Of a DNA stretch of 64,000 nt, positions 15,958 through 24,217 are shown piece by piece (within the stretch, counting starts at the first letter, position 1; each line of letters starts with the position of its first letter). Both the position numbers and the translations under genes were made by a program. Below the pieces are notes generated by a model that was not told the DNA's origin, searched no databases, and worked only from the letters and a program-made list of their open reading frames with translations. The stretch covers positions 1 to 64,000 of the forward strand of contig JAKFDE010000065.1 in assembly GCA_036676295.1 (NCBI GenBank). The letters run 5' to 3'. Source of the DNA: UBA4416 sp036676295 (GTDB lineage: Bacteria; Bacteroidota; Bacteroidia; B-17B0; Aurantibacillaceae).

Positions 15958-16554
15958 TTTAACTAGTTCCAGTAATTGCGAATTAGAGATATCCGAAGGC
16001 GCTACCATTGGCTCATTTAAAGGGATTTGATCGCCATAGGTTGCTTTGAGTTGTTGTTTCACTAATTTGTTGTTTAAGTCAAAATCTTTTAATTGACGAG
16101 GCTCGCACAATTTAAGGTTTAAAGCATTTTGATAAAGTTTGTAAACTAATTCACTACAGTAAATGTCTTTATCACTCCAATTAAAGGCCATGTCGTAGTT
16201 TTTATTTTCATAAGTCTTAAAAGCGGCTTTCAATTTTAAAATGGCTTCTTTATTTAAAACAGACTGACTGTTTTTTAATCGCATCACTGTTCCGGCACCT
16301 CGCGCATTAAAGTCATCTAAACTTATTTTTCCTACCGGTTGAACGGCTTCATAAACCACCCATTGATTATTCTCATAAAATAAAATTCCACAATGATTAT
16401 AAGTACTGTGAGTAGCCAATTGTATGGCTCGCCCTCTGTCTCCGCCGGTGGTTTGGAAGATAATATCACCGTCTTTATAAGGTTTTTCTTGTTTGAAATT
16501 ATAAAAGAATAAGATACCAAGGCTTAAGCCTGTCAGGATAAGTAGTTTTTTCAT
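15955..16554 (-). CDS. YiiX-family permuted NlpC/P60 cysteine hydrolase
   Basis: 199 residues with an N-terminal signal peptide or membrane anchor (MKKLLILTGLSLGILFFYNF). DGDIIFQTTGGDRGRAIQLAT and STYNHCGILFYENNQWVVYEA contain the His of the permuted papain-like fold, and IYCSELVYKLYQ contains the catalytic Cys-Ser-Glu motif. This matches the YiiX/YebB-type lipid- or amide-hydrolase family; the true substrate is not known, with peptidoglycan peptides or lipid amides as possibilities. Exported, periplasmic. Stands alone, converging on recA. Confidence 0.85.
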   Translation of the reverse strand: MKKLLILTGLSLGILFFYNFKQEKPYKDGDIIFQTTGGDRGRAIQLATHSTYNHCGILFYENNQWVVYEAVQPVGKISLDDFNARGAGTVMRLKNSQSVLNKEAILKLKAAFKTYENKNYDMAFNWSDKDIYCSELVYKLYQNALNLKLCEPRQLKDFDLNNKLVKQQLKATYGDQIPLNEPMVAPSDISNSQLLELVK

Positions 16555-16679
16555 GCTGATATAACGCCTTAATGAGTCGATTAGTTACAGGTAAACTCAA
16601 TTTTTACAAATTTTAGGCTTTTGGATCTTATTTTTTTATAAAAAAGAAGCTTCCTGACCTTTTTTTAGGCATTATAACG

Positions 16680-16687
16680 TAACTTTG
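16680..16687 (+). promoter_or_regulatory. -7 promoter element (TAACTTTG)
   Basis: Perfect match to the Bacteroidota TAnnTTTG element, 36 bases before the start of the MORN-repeat gene. No clear -33 TTTG is present. Confidence 0.5.
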
Positions 16688-16722
16688 CAAGCTAAATAGG
16701 TTATATAGAAAAACCCAATTTT

Positions 16723-17514
16723 ATGATTAAACAAATTTTATTGATTTCAGGAGTTTTATTAAGCTCATTTATGTTTGCTCAAACTCAAACTGATGCTAAT
16801 GGCAAGAAACAAGGCTATTGGAAAAAGAAGGATGAGAAAACAAATAAATTGATCTATGAAGGAATGTTTAAAGATGACAAGCCGCAAGGTATTTTTAAAT
16901 ATTACTATCCTCATGATACGATCAAAGCCATTATGAATTTTAAGCAGGATGGAAAATATGCTTATTCAACCATGTTTCACCCAACCGGTAAAAAAATGGC
17001 GAGTGGAAAATATATTGGTGAGAATAAAGATTCGGTTTGGACTTACTATGATGAGAAAGCAGTTTTAATTTCAAAGGAAACGTTTGTAAATGGAAAGAAA
17101 AATGGAAAAGTAATTGTGTATTTTCCTGATGGTGTAGTAAGTGAAGAGCGTAATTACAAAATGGATGTGCAAGACGGACCGTTTAAACAATATTTTGACG
17201 CCAAAACTGTTAAGGGCGAAGGTAATTATGTGAACGGACAATTAGATGGTAAGAATGCATATTACTATCCTAATGGAATTGCTGCTGCTACAGGCTTTTA
17301 TAAAAACGGACAAAAAGTTGGTCCTTGGATCTATAAAGAAAAAGACGGAAAAATTAAAGAGAAAGAATTATATAAAAACGGAAAGCTAGCTGATAAAAAA
17401 GAAACAGATGCTTTCTTTAATAAGAATAAAGTAGTGGATGAAAAAGTGAAGGGAAAAGCTGAAGACAAAAAACCTGCAGGAGCTAAACCAAAAACAACTA
17501 AAGCAACGAAATAA
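16723..17514 (+). CDS. Secreted MORN-repeat (YwqK-like) protein
   Basis: 263 residues. Signal peptide MIKQILLISGVLLSSFMFAQ, then at least seven MORN-like repeats with patterns such as GYWKKKDEKTNKLIYEGMF, NGKKNGKVIVYFPDG, DGKNAYYYPNG, NGQKVGPWIYKEKDGK, and a lysine-rich C-terminal tail (residues ~235-263). MORN/YwqK repeats are structural beta-hairpins that mediate protein or membrane contact. The common database label toxin-antitoxin YwqK antitoxin is not supported by a partner here. It lies 23 bases before mnmA, so they may be co-transcribed. Confidence 0.8.
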   Translation: MIKQILLISGVLLSSFMFAQTQTDANGKKQGYWKKKDEKTNKLIYEGMFKDDKPQGIFKYYYPHDTIKAIMNFKQDGKYAYSTMFHPTGKKMASGKYIGENKDSVWTYYDEKAVLISKETFVNGKKNGKVIVYFPDGVVSEERNYKMDVQDGPFKQYFDAKTVKGEGNYVNGQLDGKNAYYYPNGIAAATGFYKNGQKVGPWIYKEKDGKIKEKELYKNGKLADKKETDAFFNKNKVVDEKVKGKAEDKKPAGAKPKTTKATK

Positions 17515-17537
17515 GAATTTAAGACTGGAATAAAAAA

Positions 17538-18644
17538 ATGAGTAAGCACGGAAAAGTTTTAGTGGCGATGAGTGGAGGGATTGATAGTTCCGTTGCCGCT
17601 ATGATGTTACACGAACAAGGTTACGAAGTAATCGGAATCACTATGAAAACATGGGATTACGAATCTTCCGGTAGTAGTAAAAAAGAAACAGGTTGTTGCA
17701 GTTTAGACAGCATTAACGATGCGCGTTCAATGGCGGTTAACTTTGGTTTCCCGCATTATATTTTAGATATACGCGGAGAATTTGGAGATCACATCATTAA
17801 TAATTTTGTTGAAGAATATTTAGCGGGACGTACACCAAACCCTTGTGTATTGTGTAACACACATATTAAATGGGAAGCTTTATTGAAGCGTGCTGATATG
17901 TTGGATTGTGAATTTATTGCAACCGGTCACTATGCACAAGTTCGCGAAGAAAATAACCGCAGAGTTATTTTCAAAGGAGTTGATCAAACGAAAGATCAAA
18001 CATACGTGTTGTGGGGTTTAGGACAAGACAGTTTGCAACGCACCATGTTTCCTTTAGGCGGTTATAAAAAACCTGAGATCAAACAAATGGCCAAAGATGC
18101 CGGGTTTATTGACTTAGCAAATAAAAGCGAGAGTTATGATATTTGTTTTGTTCCTGATAATGATTACCGTGCCTTTTTAAAACACCGTTTACCAAACCTG
18201 GAAGCAAGTGTAGAAGGAGGAGATTATATTTTTAAAGGAAAAAAAGTTGGAACACATAGAGGTTATCCGTTTTATACCATTGGTCAACGTAAAGGCCTGG
18301 ATTTAGCAATGGGCGAGCCTGTGTTTGTGAAAGAAATTATTCCGGAAACAAATACAGTTGTATTAGGTGATCTGGAAGATCTGAAAGAACAGGAAATTAA
18401 TGTACGCGATTTTAATTTTATTAAATACGCTTCTTTACCTCAGGATTATGTAGCCTTAACAAAAATACGCTACAAGGATGCCGGACGATTAAGTACCATC
18501 AATACCATTGATGATAAATTAAACATTGTGTTTCATGAATCAGCTACGGGCATTGCTCCAGGGCAAAGCGCGGTGATTTATGAAGGTGATGATTTAATCG
18601 GTGGTGGTTTTATTGATCGTAAACCTTTGATTAATTTACAGTAA
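17538..18644 (+). CDS. mnmA: tRNA-specific 2-thiouridylase MnmA
   Basis: 368 residues, normal length. It installs the 2-thio group at wobble U34 of tRNA Lys, Glu and Gln in the cytoplasm, using ATP and a sulfur relay. The PP-loop VLVAMSGGIDSSVAA is near residues 7-21; the two catalytic cysteines are in RTPNPCVLCNTHIKW (~105) and ESYDICFVPD (~205); TGHYAQV is also present. The start at 17538 follows the upstream gene by 23 bases. Followed by a strong palindrome that probably terminates transcription. Confidence 0.98.
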   Translation: MSKHGKVLVAMSGGIDSSVAAMMLHEQGYEVIGITMKTWDYESSGSSKKETGCCSLDSINDARSMAVNFGFPHYILDIRGEFGDHIINNFVEEYLAGRTPNPCVLCNTHIKWEALLKRADMLDCEFIATGHYAQVREENNRRVIFKGVDQTKDQTYVLWGLGQDSLQRTMFPLGGYKKPEIKQMAKDAGFIDLANKSESYDICFVPDNDYRAFLKHRLPNLEASVEGGDYIFKGKKVGTHRGYPFYTIGQRKGLDLAMGEPVFVKEIIPETNTVVLGDLEDLKEQEINVRDFNFIKYASLPQDYVALTKIRYKDAGRLSTINTIDDKLNIVFHESATGIAPGQSAVIYEGDDLIGGGFIDRKPLINLQ

Positions 18645-18654
18645 AGTTATTTGT

Positions 18655-18704
18655 TCTCGACTTCGCTCGAACTGACATTATTGTCACATCGAGCGAAGTC
18701 GAGA
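18655..18704. repeat. Palindromic intergenic element, 16-bp perfect arms
   Basis: TCTCGACTTCGCTCGA at 18655-18670 is the exact reverse complement of TCGAGCGAAGTCGAGA at 18689-18704, with an inner TGACA/TGTCA stem. Related half-copies occur at 19949-20001 and 24176-24208, so it is a dispersed repeat family. It follows mnmA and can act as its terminator. Confidence 0.8.
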
Positions 18705-18716
18705 TGTTTGTATAAA

Positions 18717-18762
18717 TATAACTCTGCGAAACTTTGCGTGAATCTTTGCGAACTTTGCGTAA
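18717..18762. repeat. TTTGCG-rich dispersed intergenic repeat
   Basis: Contains several short units of the kind CTTTGCGAACTTTGCGT. Similar units recur at 21267-21308 (TTTGCGGTCTTTGTGAACTC...). Non-coding, between converging genes. Confidence 0.5.
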
Positions 18763-18768
18763 AATTTT

Positions 18769-19884
18769 CTAAATTCTACTTTCCTCCAACGCCTTATCAA
18801 GATTGGCTAATGCTTGTTTGAAATTTTCATGGTCGCTGTATCCAAATCCTAAACGGAAATTACGTTTGTTTTGTTCGAACCAATGTCCTGAACCTACAAA
18901 AGTTTCGTATTTCTCATTTAAGGTTTTATAAAATTTCTCAATGTCGATATTGATATTGTTTTTGATGCGAGGAAAACAAACCACTCCGCCACTTGGTTTT
19001 ATCCATTCTAGCATTGAATGATCCTGTAAATAATTTTCGAGATAAGAAAAATTTTGCTGAATACGTTTTTGAATAGTCGGTAGATATTCATTTCGTTTCA
19101 TTAAGAATTGATAAGCAATCTCTTCATCTACTACTGAGTTGCAAATTAAGATTTGTTCTTTGGCTGCTAAAAATGTTTGCATTAAAGTTTCGTTTTGGCA
19201 AACCAGCCAACCTATGCGCACACCGGGTATACCATAAGCTTTGGATACAGAGGAAACAGAGATCACCTGTTTGCTTTTGCCGGCATAATATGGTTTTTGA
19301 GTTTGATCAAACTGAAGGTCTTTGTAAGTTTCATCGATCAATAAAAAAATATTTTTCTCTTTTACTATTTTAATTAATTGATCAATGAACTCATCTGAGA
19401 AACAAACTCCTGTAGGATTGTGAGGTGTAGTAATGCTAATGAGTTTTGTATTTGCATCAATTTGAGATCTGATCGATTCGATATCCGGCTGGTAATTATT
19501 TTCAAATATCAGATCAATGAATTTGATATTACAGCCAATGGCACGGGGTGTTTCAATATTCGTGGCATAGTTGGGACGCATCACTAACAATGTATCTTTG
19601 GTGTCGAGTAGGGCAGTATGCACAATGAATAATGCCGTTGCTGCGCTTGGTGTTATTAATACATCTTCAATAGATAATGTGTTGGAATATAAATTAGCGA
19701 TCAATGCTCTCAGTTCGGGTTTACCAATATGGTGCCCGTAGCAAAGTAAGAGATCTTTTAATTGTAAGTTTAATTCCGAAAGCAAAACGTCGCTCACCGA
19801 GCTTTCCGCTAAATTGTATTTAACGTTTTCGTAGCCCATCATTTCCGGGCTTTCTACTTCTATGGGCATTCGATTGTATTGCAT
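18769..19884 (-). CDS. Fold-type I PLP-dependent aminotransferase
   Basis: About 371 residues from MQYNRMPIEVES (19884); the frame reaches 19908 but the extra 8 residues look non-native. Motifs: ITTPHNPTGVC (cofactor ring contact), IDETYKDL (Asp), SVSSVSKAYGIPGVRIGW with the PLP-binding Lys, and FRLGFGYSD with the carboxylate-binding Arg. This is a class I/II aminotransferase similar to aspartate/kynurenine-type enzymes; amino donor and acceptor cannot be told. A typical aspartate aminotransferase is also encoded at 21888-23081, so this copy probably has another substrate. Stands alone. Confidence 0.85.
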   Translation of the reverse strand: MQYNRMPIEVESPEMMGYENVKYNLAESSVSDVLLSELNLQLKDLLLCYGHHIGKPELRALIANLYSNTLSIEDVLITPSAATALFIVHTALLDTKDTLLVMRPNYATNIETPRAIGCNIKFIDLIFENNYQPDIESIRSQIDANTKLISITTPHNPTGVCFSDEFIDQLIKIVKEKNIFLLIDETYKDLQFDQTQKPYYAGKSKQVISVSSVSKAYGIPGVRIGWLVCQNETLMQTFLAAKEQILICNSVVDEEIAYQFLMKRNEYLPTIQKRIQQNFSYLENYLQDHSMLEWIKPSGGVVCFPRIKNNINIDIEKFYKTLNEKYETFVGSGHWFEQNKRNFRLGFGYSDHENFKQALANLDKALEESRI

Positions 19885-19948
19885 AGCTCTTATTATAAAT
19901 TTAAGCAATCTTTTCTTAAAACAATAATATAGAAGACATTAAGCTATT

Positions 19949-20001
19949 GTTCTTGACTTTCCGCCCGGATGAATCCGTTTGGACGGTCGCTCGAACTGAC
20001 A
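19949..20001. repeat. Partial copy of the CGCTCGAACTGACAT intergenic repeat
   Basis: Holds TTCTTGACTTTCCGCCCGGA and then GGTCGCTCGAACTGACATC, matching the left half of the palindrome at 18655. The right arm is missing. The surrounding 19909-20128 has no gene. Confidence 0.5.
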
Positions 20002-20128
20002 TCAACACAAATTCCTTTTAAAAGCCACCACTTATGATTTAAACCTCACCACTTACCAATTGGCAAAAACTTTAAGTATTGATGGTGGTATAATCAGTTA
20101 GAAGTCTAACAATTTAAATACATAAGTT

Positions 20129-20329
20129 ATGGAAACTTTAAAATCAACAAGCAGTAAAGGAATTATCTTTTGTTTATTGTTTATCCTGAGTTCTTCTTCG
20201 GTGTTCTCTCAAAATAAATTAACAACTTTTATTTCTTCCATCAATTACGAATTTACTTTACCGGTAGTGTGTGTCATCGCTTTGGGATTATTTTTGATCA
20301 AAGCATTTATCAGTCAAAAAGAACACTAA
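20129..20329 (+). CDS. Small secreted or membrane protein, 66 residues
   Basis: Product METLKSTSSKGIIFCLLFIL... has a signal-like hydrophobic segment ending VFSQ near residue 28 and a second hydrophobic segment FTLPVVCVIALGLFLIKAFI near the C-terminus, ending in QKEH. It is a two-helix membrane protein if the first segment is not cleaved, or a secreted single-pass peptide if it is. No family known. A hairpin follows it, which supports a real transcription unit. Confidence 0.5.
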   Translation: METLKSTSSKGIIFCLLFILSSSSVFSQNKLTTFISSINYEFTLPVVCVIALGLFLIKAFISQKEH

Positions 20330-20359
20330 GTTTTTGTTTGTTTTGTTTTATGTGAATGG

Positions 20360-20394
20360 AACCCTCCAGAGTTATAGACTTTGGTGGGTTTTAT
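20360..20394. terminator. Probable bidirectional terminator
   Basis: AACCCTCCA ... TTGGTGGGTT with a following T-rich run, one mismatch in the stem. Lies between two converging small genes. Confidence 0.5.
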
Positions 20395-20606
20395 TTATTG
20401 AGCCATTTTCCTAAAACTTTTTGTAACAGAGGTATTAATACAAATACCATCAAAGGAACAACTACAATGGTTAAGACAAGTGTTCTTAATGGTAAGGGAT
20501 TAATCTTAATTAATTCGTTGCCAAAGAGAAAAAATAAAGTAGTAATGGTTGGATAAATGGCAATCCAGATAAGAATTGCCATTTTCCATTTCTTAGGAGG
20601 TTTCAT
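20391..20606 (-). CDS. Small membrane protein, two transmembrane helices
   Basis: 71 residues, MKPPKKWKMAILIWIAIYPT... The helices are about residues 9-30 and 40-65, joined by ELIKINPLPLRT, and the C-terminus is LLQKVLGKWLNK. The layout (KPPKKWK, IYP, PLPLRT, PLMV) resembles the membrane tail seen in some antibiotic-biosynthesis-monooxygenase proteins and their free-standing homologues. Function unknown. It starts 10 bases after the stop of the minus-strand secreted protein and may be co-transcribed with it. Confidence 0.65.
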   Translation of the reverse strand: MKPPKKWKMAILIWIAIYPTITTLFFLFGNELIKINPLPLRTLVLTIVVVPLMVFVLIPLLQKVLGKWLNK

Positions 20607-20616
20607 AGTCTATATA

Positions 20617-21144
20617 CTAATCAATTGCCTCTTGGATTTTATCCATTTTTGCTTCAGTATATTTGCCAGAAACAATTTCAGTTATTTTTCCATTAGTGTC
20701 GATCACATAAAAATAGGGAATATCGTCGCTTGTAGGTTTAAGTTGAGCTTTCAATAATTTAATTTCAGTATCGCAATCGATCACGTTTTTCCACAGATCA
20801 GGTTGTGTACTGGCTTTAAAATCGGCCGCTGCTTTTTTAAAGCCACTAATTAATGGAATAAAAAAATAATTGACATCATAATAATTAGCTACATCAAAAT
20901 AATCGCCGGCGTTTGGTTTCGCAACAAACACATCATACATTGGCTGTATCCAGGTTTTTAGATCTTCTTCGGCAGCACGTTTATAACACAAACCTACAAT
21001 GGTAAATTTTTTGGTGCTGGCTAATGGAATTGTAATGGCATTGCTTTCTAAGGTATGTCCGGTTAATGTTGGAAATGTGCCTTTTACTTGTGAAAACACA
21101 GATAATGAAAAGAATAAAGCGAATAGGAAGGTTAATTGTTTCAT
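20617..21144 (-). CDS. Secreted thioredoxin-fold-like protein without CxxC
   Basis: 175 residues with signal peptide MKQLTFLFALFFSLSVFSQ. FPTLTGHTLESNAITIP and KFTIVGLCYKR match the opening of thioredoxin-like (AhpC/TSA- or ATP10-like) domains, and IPYFYVIDTNGKITEIVSGKYTE matches their C-terminal strand with the cis-Pro region. A CxxC redox motif is absent (single Cys in GLCYK), so classical disulfide exchange is unlikely. Function unknown; periplasmic location inferred. Confidence 0.6.
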   Translation of the reverse strand: MKQLTFLFALFFSLSVFSQVKGTFPTLTGHTLESNAITIPLASTKKFTIVGLCYKRAAEEDLKTWIQPMYDVFVAKPNAGDYFDVANYYDVNYFFIPLISGFKKAAADFKASTQPDLWKNVIDCDTEIKLLKAQLKPTSDDIPYFYVIDTNGKITEIVSGKYTEAKMDKIQEAID

Positions 21145-21164
21145 GGTTTTTGGTTTTTAATTTT

Positions 21165-21308
21165 TTGTCTCGCAGATTTCGCAGAAGCCCGCAGATATTA
21201 TTTATGTTTTCTGTATTTTAATTTATAATGATTTTTTTTACAAATGTCACAACTTCTCCAACTTCTTAATTTTGCGGTCTTTGTGAACTCTTAGCGTTCT
21301 TTGCGGTT
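21165..21308. repeat. Intergenic TCGCAGA / TTTGCG repeats
   Basis: CTCGCAGATTTCGCAGAAGC at 21168 and a TTTGCGGTCTTTG... block at 21267-21308. Non-coding, between two minus-strand genes; the second block resembles 18717-18762. Confidence 0.45.
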
Positions 21309-21313
21309 AAGCT

Positions 21314-21721
21314 TTACGATTCGCTTAACATACAAATTCTATCAAACTCTTCAGCTTTTACGGAACTTACCGATAAACGTTGCAGTTTTACTAACTGCAT
21401 ATCTTGTAATTGCTTGTCTGCTTTGATCTCGTTTAGCGTTACCGGTTTTTTCAAGGTTTTAAAAGGAGCAAAATCTACCGATAGCCAAGCTGTTTCTTCT
21501 GTTGTAGGGTCTTGGTAAGATTCTTTTACCACTTTAGCAATGCCTACAATATGTAAACCTTCATTGCTGTGGTAAAAAAAAGCCAGATCGCCTTTTTTCA
21601 TTGCTCTTAAATTGTTGCGAGCCGCGTAATTACGCACGCCGTCCCATACTGTTTTTTTATCTTTTAGGAGTTGTTCCCAACTGTATTTAAAGGGTTCTGA
21701 TTTTATAAGCCAGTAGTTCAT
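21314..21721 (-). CDS. EVE-domain protein
   Basis: 135 residues made of a single EVE (PUA-like) domain: MNYWLIKSEPFKYSWEQL, VWDGVRNYAARNNLRAMKKG, DLAFFYHSNEGLHIVGIAKV and WLSVDFAPF are its signature elements. EVE domains bind modified bases in DNA or RNA; standalone versions in bacteria are thought to sense modified nucleotides, but the ligand is not shown here. Full length for the family. Confidence 0.92.
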   Translation of the reverse strand: MNYWLIKSEPFKYSWEQLLKDKKTVWDGVRNYAARNNLRAMKKGDLAFFYHSNEGLHIVGIAKVVKESYQDPTTEETAWLSVDFAPFKTLKKPVTLNEIKADKQLQDMQLVKLQRLSVSSVKAEEFDRICMLSES

Positions 21722-21833
21722 ATATTAATTCGACTATTTATAGGATAATAACACATTTTGAAAGTAATTAATTTAATAGTTTTCTACAAAAGAAATTGAT
21801 AACATTTTACCCAACAAATTCATCGAAAATAAG

Positions 21834-21863
21834 TTTGATTTATCCCAGTAATTACTAGATTTG
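21834..21863 (+). promoter_or_regulatory. Promoter of the aspartate aminotransferase gene
   Basis: TTTG at 21834-21837, 18 bases, TAGATTTG at 21856-21863: a near-consensus Bacteroidota promoter. The chosen start codon (21888) is 24 bases further on, which supports that start over the upstream TTG inside the promoter. Confidence 0.7.
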
Positions 21864-21887
21864 TTACGCATTTTTAAAGCAAAATTT

Positions 21888-23081
21888 ATGGCACATTTAT
21901 CAGATAGAATTAATTTAATTTCAGAATCACAAACAATTGCAATGGCTCGTAAAAGCCGCGAATTAAAAGCTCAAGGCATAGACATCATTAGCTTGAGTTT
22001 AGGTGAACCTGATTTTACAACACCTGATGTAGTTAAACAAGCGGCCATTAAAGCCATTAACGATAATTTTAGTTATTATACACATGTAAGCGGTTATGTG
22101 GAATTGCGCGAAGCAATTGTCAAAAAATTTAAACGTGATAATGGTTTAGATTATCATGCAGATGATATCGTTGTTTCTACGGGTGCTAAACAAAGTATTG
22201 CCAATGCGGTATTATGTTTGATCAATCCGGGTGATGAAGTGATTATTCCTGCTCCGTTTTGGGTAAGTTATTTAGAGATATTAAAACTAACAGGTGGTGT
22301 ACCGGTTATTATCAATACAACTATTGAAAACGATTTTAAAATTACAGCCGAAGAATTAAAAGCTCACATCACACCTAAAACACGTATGATGATGTTTAGC
22401 ACACCGTGTAATCCTACGGGTTCTGTTTATAGTAAAGCTGAATTAAGAGCTATTGCAGATGTCGTGAAACAACATGATGAATTATATATCATGAGTGATG
22501 AGATCTATGAACACATTAATTTTGTTGGTGGTCATGAGAGTATGGCTCAGTTTCCTGATATTAAAGACAGAGTAATTACGATCAATGGTGTGTCAAAAGG
22601 TTTTGCAATGACTGGCTGGAGAGGTGGAATTATGGCAGCTCCAAAATGGATAGCACAAGCTTGTGATAAAATGCAAGGACAATTTACATCAGCTACTTGC
22701 AGCATTACTCAAAAAGCAATGCATGCCGCGATGGAAATGCCGGCTGAAGCTACTCACAGCATGCGTGATGCTTTTAAGAAACGTCGTGATCTGGTATTAG
22801 GTTTGATGAAAGACATTAAAGGATTTAAAACTAACGTTCCGCAAGGTGCTTTTTACGTGTATCCTGAAGTTTCGGCTTTGTTTGGTAAATCATACAACGG
22901 TTTTACGGTTAACAATGCGACTGATCTATCAATGTTCTTGTTAGATGTTGCACATGTGGCCTTGGTACCGGGTGCCGCTTTTGGAGACGATAGTTATATT
23001 CGTTTTTCGTATGCAACTTCAGAAGATAAATTAATTGAAGCTTGTAAACGTATCAAAGAAGCAGTTGAAAAATTAAGTTAA
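21888..23081 (+). CDS. Aspartate aminotransferase (class Ib type)
   Basis: 397 residues from MAHLSDRINLISESQTIAMA. It transfers the amino group between aspartate and 2-oxoglutarate in the cytoplasm (or is a related prephenate/aspartate enzyme). SLGEPDFTTPD, STPCNPTGSVYS, SDEIYEHINF, NGVSKGFAMTGWRGG (PLP Lys) and IRFSYATS (Arg) are the class I motifs, and the N-terminal pattern is that of subgroup Ib. The frame reaches 21861, but the promoter covers that start. It is followed 41 bases later by the heptose-kinase-like gene. Confidence 0.93.
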   Translation: MAHLSDRINLISESQTIAMARKSRELKAQGIDIISLSLGEPDFTTPDVVKQAAIKAINDNFSYYTHVSGYVELREAIVKKFKRDNGLDYHADDIVVSTGAKQSIANAVLCLINPGDEVIIPAPFWVSYLEILKLTGGVPVIINTTIENDFKITAEELKAHITPKTRMMMFSTPCNPTGSVYSKAELRAIADVVKQHDELYIMSDEIYEHINFVGGHESMAQFPDIKDRVITINGVSKGFAMTGWRGGIMAAPKWIAQACDKMQGQFTSATCSITQKAMHAAMEMPAEATHSMRDAFKKRRDLVLGLMKDIKGFKTNVPQGAFYVYPEVSALFGKSYNGFTVNNATDLSMFLLDVAHVALVPGAAFGDDSYIRFSYATSEDKLIEACKRIKEAVEKLS

Positions 23082-23122
23082 AAGACAAAAGACACAAGAT
23101 TTAAGATTGTGATATTTTAAAA

Positions 23123-24139
23123 ATGAAAAAATTATCTGTAAAAAAAGAGCACATCCGTGAGATGTTTAAGTCATTCAACAATTTGAATGTTTTAATTATT
23201 GGTGATGTGATGATTGATAGTTACATGTGGGGAAAAGTGAATCGTATTTCTCCTGAAGCTCCGGTTCCAATTGTAACGGTTCATAAAAAAGAAAAACGTT
23301 TAGGTGGTGCAGCTAATGTAGCGTTGAATATACAAGCTATGGGTGCTAATCCTATTTTGTGTTCGGTAATTGGAATTGATCTGGAAGGACAAATGTTTTT
23401 GGATCTGCTTAAGCAACAAAAATTATCTCAAAAAGGAATTTTAAAATCACGTACTCGTATCACTACCGAAAAAACACGTATTATTGGTAACAATACACAG
23501 ATGTTGAGAGTAGATGAAGAAATTGAAGAAGATATTACGCCTCCTGAAACGCAGCAATTAATTACATTGATCTCATATATCATTCAGCATGATAAAATTG
23601 ATGTGATCTTATTTGAAGATTATAACAAAGGATTAATAACGCCTAAGTTAATTTCTAAAGTAGTGGAATTAGCAAAGAGCAAAGGAATTCCAACTTGTGT
23701 AGATCCTAAAAAGAGAAACTTTAATGCTTACAAAGGAGTGACTTTGTTTAAACCAAATTTAAAAGAGTTACGCGAAGGTTTAAAATTAGATATCAGCTCA
23801 GATAACATTAATGAACTACAACGCGCAATTAGTAGCTTTAGAGTAAAATTAAAATTTGATACAGCATTAGTAACTTTAGCAGAGAAAGGTGTTATCACTA
23901 ATTCTCGTTCGGTAAAAGAGCATATTCCGGCACACATCCGTAGCATTGCTGATGTGAGTGGAGCAGGTGATACTGTAATCAGTGTTGCAGCTTTGTTGAT
24001 GGCCCTGCATGCAAATCCTATCGTTATGGCGTCTATATCAAATTTAGCGGGCGGCCTGGTTTGCGAGCAAATTGGCGTTGTGCCAATTGATAAAGAGTTG
24101 TTGTTGGAAGAAGCGTTGAAGTTGGACTTTGTAAAGTAG
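23123..24139 (+). CDS. PfkB-family kinase, D-glycero-beta-D-manno-heptose-7-phosphate kinase-like
   Basis: 338 residues. NVLIIGDVMIDSYMWGKVNRISPEAP, RLGGAANVALNIQAMGA and DVSGAGDTVISVAALLMA (catalytic Asp and anion hole) mark a ribokinase-fold sugar kinase of the RfaE/HldE N-domain type. The cytidylyl/adenylyl-transferase half of HldE is absent, so this corresponds to a split HldA-like kinase. It would phosphorylate heptose-7-phosphate for lipopolysaccharide core precursors. Bacteroidota often keep this kinase even where the heptose pathway is incomplete, so the sugar is not certain. Confidence 0.85.
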   Translation: MKKLSVKKEHIREMFKSFNNLNVLIIGDVMIDSYMWGKVNRISPEAPVPIVTVHKKEKRLGGAANVALNIQAMGANPILCSVIGIDLEGQMFLDLLKQQKLSQKGILKSRTRITTEKTRIIGNNTQMLRVDEEIEEDITPPETQQLITLISYIIQHDKIDVILFEDYNKGLITPKLISKVVELAKSKGIPTCVDPKKRNFNAYKGVTLFKPNLKELREGLKLDISSDNINELQRAISSFRVKLKFDTALVTLAEKGVITNSRSVKEHIPAHIRSIADVSGAGDTVISVAALLMALHANPIVMASISNLAGGLVCEQIGVVPIDKELLLEEALKLDFVK

Positions 24140-24175
24140 TTTTAGATTAAAGATATAAGATTCAAGATTTAAGAC

Positions 24176-24208
24176 CTGACATTGTCAGTCTGAGCGGAGT
24201 CGAAGACA
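24176..24208. repeat. Half-copy of dispersed repeat upstream of ubiE/menG
   Basis: ACCTGACATTGTCAGTCTGA followed by GCGGAGTCGAAGAC. It has an internal TGACA-T-TGTCA palindrome and the GAGTCGA tail of the 18655 element. It lies 10 bases upstream of the next start codon, so it will be in that mRNA leader. Confidence 0.5.
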
Positions 24209-24217
24209 AACAAAATA

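Noticed and set aside
17229..17325. ACGGACAAT/ACGGACAAAAAG words resembling the LytTR motif
   Set aside because: They encode repeated NGQ residues in MORN units; coding constraint explains them and the strand and position do not fit.
16723..17514. Toxin-antitoxin antitoxin (YwqK)
   Set aside because: MORN repeats and a signal peptide are clear, but there is no toxin partner; the label comes from the family name only.
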